NCBI GenBank assembly: GCA_002701945.1
Contig: NZXJ01000091.1
Span: forward strand, 1-6,674
Direction of reading: 5' to 3'
Source: Fidelibacterota bacterium
GTDB taxonomy: Bacteria; Fidelibacterota; Marinisomatia; Marinisomatales; TCS55
Length of the DNA stretch: 6,674 nt
The translations under genes and the position numbers were made by a program. Position 1 is the stretch's first letter. Each line of letters starts with the position of its first letter. Below are positions 1-6,674 of this stretch, in pieces. The notes beneath the pieces were generated by a model. It made no database searches and was not told the origin of the DNA. It saw only the letters and a list, made by a program, of their open reading frames with translations.

Positions 1-1022
1 ATAATGATTTAAAAACATATGTAGCCAAAGCTGCTCTGGTGTCAGGTGACCATCCAATTTTGATTGATGATTTTTTAGAAGACGCTTTTGAATTTGATGT
101 TGATGCTTTATGTGATGGAGAAGAAGTACATGTTGGAGGAGTGATGCAACATATTGAAGAAGCTGGTATTCATTCTGGAGACTCTGCTTGTGTTCTTCCA
201 CCTTATCGTATAAAAACTGATGCTTTAGATCAAATTGTACGGATTACGAATGATTTAGCAATTGAACTTAATGTGTTGGGATTAATTAATATCCAATTTG
301 CATATAAAGAAGGGAAAATATATGTGTTAGAAGTAAACCCTAGGGCTAGCAGGACAATTCCATTTGTAAGTAAAACAACCAATATTCCACTTGCTAGAAT
401 AGCAGCTCAAATAGCTACTGGTAAAAAACTTAAAGATTTTAATTTACCACCTTGGGATATGCATAATCACGTTGCAGTAAAAGAAGCTGTTTTACCTTTT
501 AATAAATTTCCTGAAGAATCAATATTCTTAAGCCCTGAAATGAAATCTACTGGGGAGGTAATGGGAATCTCAAACACATTTGGAGAGTCATTTAAAAGAG
601 CAATAATAAGTTCAGGAAATAAAATATTTTATAAAGGAACGGTCTTTTTTTCTATTAATGACCCAGATAAAATGAATGCAATACCAATAGCTCGCGATCT
701 ACAGGAATTGGGTTATAATATTGTTGCCACAGAAGGCACATCTAAAGAATTAAATAGAAACGGCATACCAGTTGAAACTGTTTTTAAAGTTGGAGAAGGA
801 AGGCCTAATATACTTGATCATATAATGAATAATGAGATTCAGATGGTTATTAACACACCCCTAGGTTCAAAGTCTCGTTATGATGAAGAGGCAATTGGAA
901 GAGCGTGTATACAAAAAGGAATCATGGCAATTACAACTTTATCTGGAGCAAATGCCGCAGTTCGAGCAATACGATCTCGTAAAAAAAAGACCGTTAGGTC
1001 TATCCAGTCATATCATTCCTGA
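1..1022 (+). CDS. carB: Carbamoyl-phosphate synthase large subunit, C-terminal part (5' end outside window)
   Basis: CarB makes carbamoyl phosphate from bicarbonate, two ATP and glutamine-derived ammonia, feeding pyrimidine and arginine synthesis in the cytosol with the small subunit CarA. The frame is open from base 3, giving 339 visible residues against about 1,070 in the family, so roughly two thirds lies upstream. A GTG at position 39 is internal and not a start. The first part is the end of the second (carbamate-phosphorylating) ATP-grasp unit. It shows the family segments DHPILIDDFLEDA, DVDALCDGE, HIEEAGIHSGDSACVLPP and EVNPRASRTIPFVSK (about 320-375). SPEMKSTGEVMG (about 531-566) leads into the C-terminal MGS-like domain from about 636. 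That domain carries ATEGTS and KVGEGRPNI, placed where the Escherichia coli enzyme binds UMP/IMP, so nucleotide feedback is likely but inferred. The ending VRSIQSYH fits normal CarB C-termini, so the 3' end looks intact. The gene lies 52 bases before mtaB. Confidence 0.97.
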   Translation, partial: NDLKTYVAKAALVSGDHPILIDDFLEDAFEFDVDALCDGEEVHVGGVMQHIEEAGIHSGDSACVLPPYRIKTDALDQIVRITNDLAIELNVLGLINIQFAYKEGKIYVLEVNPRASRTIPFVSKTTNIPLARIAAQIATGKKLKDFNLPPWDMHNHVAVKEAVLPFNKFPEESIFLSPEMKSTGEVMGISNTFGESFKRAIISSGNKIFYKGTVFFSINDPDKMNAIPIARDLQELGYNIVATEGTSKELNRNGIPVETVFKVGEGRPNILDHIMNNEIQMVINTPLGSKSRYDEEAIGRACIQKGIMAITTLSGANAAVRAIRSRKKKTVRSIQSYHS

Positions 1023-1074
1023 TAATCATAATTTGGAAAAGTTGATTTATAAAATTATTTTCTAATAAATAAAG

Positions 1075-2367
1075 ATGAGTACTCCAAGAACAAGCATAGC
1101 TTTCCACACAATGGGATGCAAAACTAACTTTTCTGAAACATCTACAATTAGCAGTGAAATGCTAAGTCATGGTTATAAAAAGGTTAGCTACAAAGATAAA
1201 GCGGACATATATGTATTAAATACATGCTCTGTAACGGAAAATGCAGATAAAGAAGCGCGCAAATTAATCCGTCAAGCACGCAGGCTCAACCCTGTTGCCA
1301 AAATTGCAGTTATAGGATGTTATGCCCAGCTACAGCCAGGGCAAATATCAACAATACCAGGTGTAGATCTAGTCCTTGGCGCAAAAGAAAAATTTAATCT
1401 ACTATCTCATTTAAATACATTAAATGAAAAAAATGAATCAACAATTGTTAGATCACCTATAGGTAATACTAAATCTTTTTATCCATCATTTACTAACGGT
1501 GAAAGAACAAGATCATACTTAAAAGTGCAAGATGGTTGCAATTATTCCTGCACTTTTTGCACTATCCCAATGGCAAGAGGTAGAAGCCGTAGTGATACGA
1601 TAAAAAATACAGTAAAGATTGCTCAAAAAATTGCAGATGCAGGAACAAAAGAAATTGTACTTACTGGAATAAATATCGGGGACTTTGGTTCTGATGGTGA
1701 AGACTTTTTACAGCTCATTACAACTTTAGATAATATAAAAGGGATTGATCGTTTTCGTATTTCTTCTATTGAGCCAAATCTACTAACGGATGACATTATA
1801 TCTTTTTGTGCAGATTCAAATAAATTTGTACCTCATTTTCATATCCCTCTACAATCCGGATCTAATCCAATATTGAAAAATATGAAAAGACGATATACAA
1901 CTAACCTGTATGAATCTAGAGTACATTTTATCAAGCAATTAATACCTGATTGTTGCATAGGAGTAGATGTAATTGTTGGATACCCCGGAGAGGGAAATGA
2001 TCATTTTAAAGAAACTAAAGTATTTTTAGAAAGCCTTGATATTTCTTATTTACACGTTTTTTCTTATTCGCAGAGAAAAGATACTTTGGCAGCAACAATG
2101 GAAAACCATGTTACAAAAGAAGAAAAAGAATTACGGAGTAAAGCTCTACATATATTATCAAATGAAAAGCGACATCAGTTTTACAATCAATTTGAAAATA
2201 CGGTCAGGCCAGTACTAATTGAAAAATCAAATAATATAATAACCCAAGGTTTTACAGATAATTATATCAAAGTACATATTGAAGAAAACATATCTATTCA
2301 AAATACTATTGTATCTGTATTATTAAAGAAAAACAATGGAAGCTATATGGAAGGGGAAATAATATAG
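1075..2367 (+). CDS. mtaB: tRNA t6A37 methylthiotransferase MtaB (radical SAM)
   Basis: This 430-residue protein is a complete MiaB/MtaB-family methylthiotransferase. MtaB adds a methylthio group to C2 of N6-threonylcarbamoyladenosine at position 37 of tRNAs reading ANN codons, forming ms2t6A. Domain order is normal. An N-terminal UPF0004 domain has its three cluster ligands at Cys15 (MGCKTN), Cys51 (NTCSVT) and Cys82 (GCYAQ). A radical-SAM core follows with the CxxxCxxC motif at Cys155, Cys159 and Cys162 (GCNYSCTFC, codons near 1537-1560). HFHIPLQSGS (254-263) and the GVDVIVGYPGE segment (296-306) are also typical. A short TRAM-like RNA-binding tail lies at about 370-425. GCKTNFSETSTI and GCYAQLQP favour MtaB over MiaB or RimO. 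The ATG at 1075 is chosen because it sits just before the conserved first strand. The bases before it are A/T-rich with no clear Shine-Dalgarno sequence. It may be cotranscribed with carB, and its stop lies 5 bases from the stop of convergent gcvP. Confidence 0.93.
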   Translation: MSTPRTSIAFHTMGCKTNFSETSTISSEMLSHGYKKVSYKDKADIYVLNTCSVTENADKEARKLIRQARRLNPVAKIAVIGCYAQLQPGQISTIPGVDLVLGAKEKFNLLSHLNTLNEKNESTIVRSPIGNTKSFYPSFTNGERTRSYLKVQDGCNYSCTFCTIPMARGRSRSDTIKNTVKIAQKIADAGTKEIVLTGINIGDFGSDGEDFLQLITTLDNIKGIDRFRISSIEPNLLTDDIISFCADSNKFVPHFHIPLQSGSNPILKNMKRRYTTNLYESRVHFIKQLIPDCCIGVDVIVGYPGEGNDHFKETKVFLESLDISYLHVFSYSQRKDTLAATMENHVTKEEKELRSKALHILSNEKRHQFYNQFENTVRPVLIEKSNNIITQGFTDNYIKVHIEENISIQNTIVSVLLKKNNGSYMEGEII

Positions 2368-2372
2368 ATTTA

Positions 2373-5213
2373 TTAATTATCTTCCTCATAATCTGATATA
2401 TCAGGACATGTACAGATTAAATTTCTATCACCAATTGCATTCTCTATTCTTCCTACGGTAGGCCAATATTTATACTCTCTGAGCCAGGGCGCAGGAAAAA
2501 CAGCATCTTCTCTTGTATATGGATGATCCCAAGTTTCTTTTGTAATGGTTTCCATAGTGTGAGGAGAGTTTTTTAGCATATTATTTTTAGCATCAGATTT
2601 TCCTTCAATAACATCATTTATTTCTTTTTTTATAGATATCATCGCCGAACAAAATCTATCAAGCTCATTTTTTGATTCACTTTCAGTTGGTTCAATCATT
2701 AAAGTTCCAGGAACAGGCCATGACATGGTTGGAGCATGAAATCCATAGTCCATTAATCTTTTCGCAATATCTTCATCTGTAATACCTGATTCTTTTCTTA
2801 TAGGTCTCAAATCAATAATAAACTCATGAGCGTTGAACCCATTTTCTCCTCTATATAAAATGGGGAAATGGTCCTCTAATAATTTTGCCATGTAGTTGGC
2901 ATTTAATATTGCTATAGACGTTGATTTTTTCATGCCTTCATTTCCTAATAAAGCCATGTAGCTCCAACTTATTGGTAATACACCAGCGCTTCCCCATGGA
3001 GTAGCAGAGACAGCAGAGATTGCATTTGAAGATGTATTGCAAGGGATTACATTATGAGATGGCAGAAATGAAGTGAGATGTTTTGCAGCACAAATTGGGC
3101 CCATCCCCGGTCCACCGCCACCGTGGGGTATCGCAAATGTTTTATGTAGGTTGATATGACATACATCAACTCCAATATCAGACACCCTGCTAACACCAAC
3201 CATAGCGTTTAGATTAGCACCATCCATATATACTTGCCCCTTATGATCATGAATAATTTTACATATTTTTTGAACGGTACTTTCAAATACACCATGCGTA
3301 GATGGATATGTGATCATAAGCGCAGCAAGATTGTTTTGATGTTTTTGAGCTTTATTTTTCAGATCTTCAATATCAATATTTCCTTTAGAATCACATTTAA
3401 CAACAATTACTTCCATGCCACACATAATTGCACTTGCAGGGTTCGTTCCATGTGCAGACTCAGGGATAAGGCAGACATTTCTATTACTATCTCCTTGTGA
3501 AAGATGAAACGCTCGTATAACCATTAGGCCCGCATATTCACCTTGTGCTCCAGAATTTGGCTGCAGAGAAACACCAGGTAATCCAGTAATATCTCCGAGC
3601 CAATTAGAAAGATCATCAAATAAATGTTTATAACCTTTTGCTTGGTTGACGGGTACAAATGGATGAATCGAAGCAAACTCTGGCCAAGTAACTCCAATCA
3701 TTTCAGTTGTGGCGTTTAACTTCATTGTACAAGACCCTAATGGTATCATACTAGTATTTAATGATAAGTCTTTTGTTTCTAATCGATGTATATATCTAAG
3801 CATTTCTGTTTCTGAGTGATAACTATTAAATACAGGGTGACTTAAAAATGAAGTTTCTCTTCTAAGATCAGATGGTAGAGTTGATATATTATTCAATTCA
3901 TGTGATACATTTAGAATCGATAATAAATGAGAAATATCTTTTTTCATGACTGTTTCATCAATTGAAATACCTAATGAACCATCAGAGAACTCTCTGATAT
4001 TAATATTGTGTTTCAATAATTTTTCTTTTGTTTTATCAGGACCTAAAAAACGAATTGTATCGAAGAATGCATCATTGAGTATTTCATACCCAGCTTTTGA
4101 TAAGCTTGTTGCTAAATCACAGGTATGTAGATGAATTGTTCTAGCTATTTCTTTTATTCTTTTGGGGCCATGATATACAGCGTACATACCTGACATTATT
4201 GCTAATAATACTTGCGCAGTACAGATATTGGAAGTTGCCTTTTCTCTTCTAATATGTTGTTCTCTTGTTTGAAGAGACATTCGATATGCTTGATTCCCTT
4301 CAGAGTCAACGGAAACACCTATTAGTCTCCCTGGTAAAAAACGTTTAAAATTTTCTTTTACTGCAAAAAATGCCGCATGTGGTCCTCCGTAACCCATAGG
4401 AACTCCAAACCGTTGAGATGAGCCAAGAGCGACATCAGCACCAAGCTCTCCTGGTGGTTTTAGTAAAGCTAAGCTCATTAGATCAGTTGCAATAATTACA
4501 TAAGCAGATTCTTTATGGGCAGCATTTGTTAATTTTTGAAAATTATTCACTGATCCATTTGTATCGGGATACTGTAAAATAGATCCAAAAACATTTTGAT
4601 TGAAAATGAAGTCATCATCATCACATAATTGTATAGTAATACCTAAAGGTTCAGATCTTGTTTTCAGCACATCAATTGTTTGAGGATGACAATGCTTTGA
4701 TACTAAAAAAATGTTACGATCTTTACTCATTCTATAAGTCATTGTCATTGCCTCAGCAGCAGCAGTTGCCTCATCAAGTAAAGATGCGTTTGCAATAGGT
4801 AGCGCTGTAAGATCACAAACCATCGTTTGAAAATTTATTAAGGCCTCTAACCTGCCCTGACTTATCTCTGCTTGATATGGAGTATATTGTGTATACCAAC
4901 CAGGGTTTTCTAAAATATTTCGCTGAATAACTGGTGGAGTTATACAATTATAGTATCCCATCCCTATATATGTTTTCATTATTGTATTCTTTTCAGCAAT
5001 TGATTTTAATTTTTCGATAAGTTCTTTTTCTGATATGCCATTGCCTACGTTTAATTTTTCTTTTGATTGAATTGATTTTGGTATGGATAAATCAATTAAC
5101 TCTTCAATTGATCCTACACCAATAGTATGAAGCATTTGTGATAATTCTTCTTGGTTTGGCCCTACGTGCCTATCTACAAACTGATGCTGATAATATTTAA
5201 CGTCTTTTTTCAT
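2373..5213 (-). CDS. gcvP: Glycine dehydrogenase (aminomethyl-transferring), P-protein of the glycine cleavage system, single-chain form
   Basis: The P-protein uses pyridoxal phosphate to decarboxylate glycine and pass the aminomethyl group to the lipoyl arm of GcvH; GcvT and Lpd complete the cycle in the cytosol. At 946 residues it matches the fused, homodimeric form, in which GcvPA-like and GcvPB-like halves share one chain. N-half landmarks are DRHVGPN (14-20), GMGYYN (84-89), QAEISQGRLEAL (114-125), DEATAAAEAM (147-156) and IRREKATSNICTAQ (321-334). C-half landmarks are PLGSCTMKLNA (491-501), AHGTNPASA (588-596) and HINLHKTFAIPHGGGGPG (686-703). Lys691 (codon 3141-3143) is the predicted PLP Schiff-base lysine, followed by the glycine-rich loop. 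The tail has REDAVFPAPW (901-910) and ends in a CTCP segment, normal for the family. The chosen ATG lies 12 residues before the conserved FVDRHVGP start. The 18-base gap upstream has no clear Shine-Dalgarno sequence. Gene order suggests cotranscription with the upstream membrane-protein gene. No other gcv gene is in view. Confidence 0.97.
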   Translation of the reverse strand: MKKDVKYYQHQFVDRHVGPNQEELSQMLHTIGVGSIEELIDLSIPKSIQSKEKLNVGNGISEKELIEKLKSIAEKNTIMKTYIGMGYYNCITPPVIQRNILENPGWYTQYTPYQAEISQGRLEALINFQTMVCDLTALPIANASLLDEATAAAEAMTMTYRMSKDRNIFLVSKHCHPQTIDVLKTRSEPLGITIQLCDDDDFIFNQNVFGSILQYPDTNGSVNNFQKLTNAAHKESAYVIIATDLMSLALLKPPGELGADVALGSSQRFGVPMGYGGPHAAFFAVKENFKRFLPGRLIGVSVDSEGNQAYRMSLQTREQHIRREKATSNICTAQVLLAIMSGMYAVYHGPKRIKEIARTIHLHTCDLATSLSKAGYEILNDAFFDTIRFLGPDKTKEKLLKHNINIREFSDGSLGISIDETVMKKDISHLLSILNVSHELNNISTLPSDLRRETSFLSHPVFNSYHSETEMLRYIHRLETKDLSLNTSMIPLGSCTMKLNATTEMIGVTWPEFASIHPFVPVNQAKGYKHLFDDLSNWLGDITGLPGVSLQPNSGAQGEYAGLMVIRAFHLSQGDSNRNVCLIPESAHGTNPASAIMCGMEVIVVKCDSKGNIDIEDLKNKAQKHQNNLAALMITYPSTHGVFESTVQKICKIIHDHKGQVYMDGANLNAMVGVSRVSDIGVDVCHINLHKTFAIPHGGGGPGMGPICAAKHLTSFLPSHNVIPCNTSSNAISAVSATPWGSAGVLPISWSYMALLGNEGMKKSTSIAILNANYMAKLLEDHFPILYRGENGFNAHEFIIDLRPIRKESGITDEDIAKRLMDYGFHAPTMSWPVPGTLMIEPTESESKNELDRFCSAMISIKKEINDVIEGKSDAKNNMLKNSPHTMETITKETWDHPYTREDAVFPAPWLREYKYWPTVGRIENAIGDRNLICTCPDISDYEEDN

Positions 5214-5231
5214 TATTTTCGCATACGAATA

Positions 5232-6674
5232 TTAAGATGTTGAATAAAACTTTACCCAACAATAGTTAAATACAATTATTAAAGTAATCATAATTGCACT
5301 TCCTAATGCTGCACCAGGGAATGATGGAATTAATATTTCATATAATAGATTTAAAATAGTAAGCGTGCTAATAATGAAAATCATTAGATCAGGTTTGTAG
5401 CGTAATATTGATATATATAGCCATCTAAATACTAGCCCTACAAAAATACCGCTAACGACCCAGGGACCAATTCCAGTAATATTATTTGTACCAGTAATGA
5501 TTAAGCCTAGAAAAATAAATAGTATAGAAAACAAAACTTTATTAGCTGTCCATGATTTTGTTTTTTCAGAAATAAATAAAACCATAAATGTCATAAAACC
5601 TAAAGAAGTAAGAAAACTTCCTATATTACTTAGAACCTCAAAGAAAGGAAATCTAGAAGCCGCACTTGATAGGGAGGGCCATACTGGAGATAAGCTTGGT
5701 TGAAATGAATTTACTAGTGCAAATATTCCGGCTACAGCAATTCCAGCGGCAATTCCCTCTACTAAACCAGGACCACCTTTAGCTTTCTTTTTCTCCCTTA
5801 AAAGGAAATGACTCGATGCGATTAATATTGCAGGTATAATTGATATAAAAAGACCGCCAACAAGGCTGCTTGCAATAAGAATTCCTAGCTGGTTATTAAA
5901 TGGTTGGGCAGTAGAAAAAGACGCAATCAAAGAAGGTGATTGATTTATAAATGAAATAATTGATATGATAAATAATGGAATAAAAATATACAAAACGAGC
6001 GTGCTGGTAATTCTATTATTGGTCCAATTAATAATTCCTAAAACCACTGTAGCCAAAACTAGGATAATCAGTAAAAATGATACAGCATTTGATGCTACGC
6101 CTAGAATGGCACGCTGTTCAATTTCATTTCTTTCCCATTCTTCTGGAACAAAAATAAACTTTTCATGTGAACTGATATTATCGCCATTTATGAATACTCG
6201 TACCCGCTTATCTCCATCATAAAATTTATTTGGAGCAATATCTTTGAATACAAACTCCCAATCAGTTCTTTTAGGTTTTTTTGATGGCTCAGCAGAAACA
6301 AGTTCAAGAGAACCCTTTGACAGATTGTAGTATTTTAAAATTGTTTTTAATGCAAGTTTCTTTGCTTCTTTTTCACTTAAATCTAAGCCCTCCTGATTTT
6401 CTGGTATATTGTGATTAATACGCAAAGGAAGACCTCGATTATTTAGATTGACAGCATATTCTTCAGCCCGTTTATTTAAATCTCCATCAAATTTTGCAAA
6501 ACGAATAGTGAGCCCTGGTGTATCAATATAATCACCCATTAAAAAATTATATACTTCTTTACCTGTATTTTGCCAAATAAATCTATTTTGTTTTCCTGGC
6601 CCAGTAGGGCTTACAGAAACTAACCGATTCCACTCACCGCCTAGTTCGATTCCATTTTTTACAAGATATTCCTC
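5232..6674 (-). CDS. Polytopic membrane protein with an N-terminal soluble domain, function unknown (N-terminus outside window)
   Basis: I do not recognise the function. The minus-strand frame is open to the window edge, so the ATG at 6539 is internal; the 45 codons before it (with PTGPGKQNRFIWQ) look like real protein, and 480 residues are visible. Roughly the first 185 visible residues are soluble and charged, including LDLSEKEAKKLALKTIL, a KRTDWEFVFKD strand and RVRVFINGD followed by FVPEEWERNE. This helix-then-strands arrangement recalls PepSY-like modules, an impression only. About eight or nine hydrophobic segments follow. Numbered from Met 6539, they lie near 149-170, 178-197, 217-246, 257-278, 303-324, 333-350, 355-379, 385-402 and 407-429, with a basic loop LREKKKAKGG at 247-256. 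The FVPEEWER stretch reminds me of long CPBP (CAAX protease-like) membrane proteins. However, no EExxxR motif and no HExxH motif are visible, so protease activity is not supported. No transporter signature is evident. The stop lies 18 bases before gcvP, suggesting a shared transcript. Confidence 0.85.
   Translation of the reverse strand, partial: EEYLVKNGIELGGEWNRLVSVSPTGPGKQNRFIWQNTGKEVYNFLMGDYIDTPGLTIRFAKFDGDLNKRAEEYAVNLNNRGLPLRINHNIPENQEGLDLSEKEAKKLALKTILKYYNLSKGSLELVSAEPSKKPKRTDWEFVFKDIAPNKFYDGDKRVRVFINGDNISSHEKFIFVPEEWERNEIEQRAILGVASNAVSFLLIILVLATVVLGIINWTNNRITSTLVLYIFIPLFIISIISFINQSPSLIASFSTAQPFNNQLGILIASSLVGGLFISIIPAILIASSHFLLREKKKAKGGPGLVEGIAAGIAVAGIFALVNSFQPSLSPVWPSLSSAASRFPFFEVLSNIGSFLTSLGFMTFMVLFISEKTKSWTANKVLFSILFIFLGLIITGTNNITGIGPWVVSGIFVGLVFRWLYISILRYKPDLMIFIISTLTILNLLYEILIPSFPGAALGSAIMITLIIVFNYCWVKFYSTS

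Noticed and set aside
1028..1061. Inverted repeat ATAATTT (1028-1034) / AAATTAT (1052-1058) followed by T residues after carB, a possible terminator.
   Set aside because: The stem is all A-T with a 17-base loop, so it would be very unstable. Such repeats are frequent at this base composition.
1033..1061. Possible sigma-70-like promoter before mtaB: TTGGAA (1033-1038), 17-base spacer, TATTTT (1056-1061).
   Set aside because: Each hexamer matches only four of six consensus bases and the region is almost all A/T, so such matches are expected by chance.
880..1065. Plus-strand open frame of 61 codons overlapping the end of carB.
   Set aside because: It is out of frame with a clearly conserved CarB C-terminus and shows no recognisable domain. 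It is a shadow frame.
2355..2385. Imperfect stem-loop over both stop codons: 2355-2363 can pair with 2376-2385 (nine pairs, one bulged C, 12-base loop), a possible bidirectional terminator.
   Set aside because: Only two of the nine pairs are G-C, and neither strand has a T-run after the stem. In this AT-rich sequence it is not distinguishable from chance.
2393..2404. Perfect 12-base palindrome CTGATATATCAG inside the 3' end of gcvP.
   Set aside because: It encodes ordinary GcvP C-terminal residues, is a single copy, and has no partner site. It gives no support for an operator.
3234..4134. Plus-strand open frames at 3234-3500 and 3946-4134, inside gcvP.
   Set aside because: They lie opposite strongly conserved GcvP sequence and resemble no protein family.
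5214..5231. Small TTCG-TATG-CGAA hairpin in the gap before gcvP.
   Set aside because: A four-base-pair stem is too short to call a regulatory element without conservation data.
5497..6222. Plus-strand open frames at 5497-5703 and 5965-6222, opposite the membrane-protein gene.
   Set aside because: They have no recognisable domains or start signals. The minus-strand frame is long, shows coherent membrane topology and runs through both, so these are antisense shadows.

Overview
The window is an AT-rich stretch (roughly one third G+C by eye) of a bacterial chromosome. It is filled almost edge to edge by four protein genes, two of which run off the ends. The genes are housekeeping and metabolic. 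I see no mobile element, phage gene, CRISPR array, RNA gene, toxin or defence gene. The two internal start sites visible (mtaB and gcvP) have no convincing Shine-Dalgarno sequence. Together with the low G+C and the style of the protein sequences, this suggests a member of the Bacteroidota or a related FCB-group lineage, such as a marine Marinimicrobia- or Balneola-like bacterium. That placement is an inference and is not firmly supported.

Plus strand, left half: the window opens inside carB, the large subunit of carbamoyl-phosphate synthase. The end of its second ATP-grasp half and the whole C-terminal regulatory domain are visible. After 52 bases comes a complete mtaB, encoding the radical-SAM enzyme that methylthiolates t6A37 in tRNA. 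The two genes could be cotranscribed, but they share no obvious pathway.

Minus strand, right half: a polytopic membrane protein of unknown function enters from the right edge (N-terminus outside the window). It is followed after 18 bases by a complete gcvP, the one-chain glycine decarboxylase (P-protein) of the glycine cleavage system. Their spacing suggests one transcript. No gcvT, gcvH or lpd is present here, so the partners must be encoded elsewhere. gcvP and mtaB meet tail to tail with only 5 bases between their stop codons.

There is no gene-free stretch over 300 bases. The longest intergenic segment is 52 bases (1023-1074). I find no evidence of an undescribed multi-gene system. The least explained item is the membrane protein upstream of gcvP.
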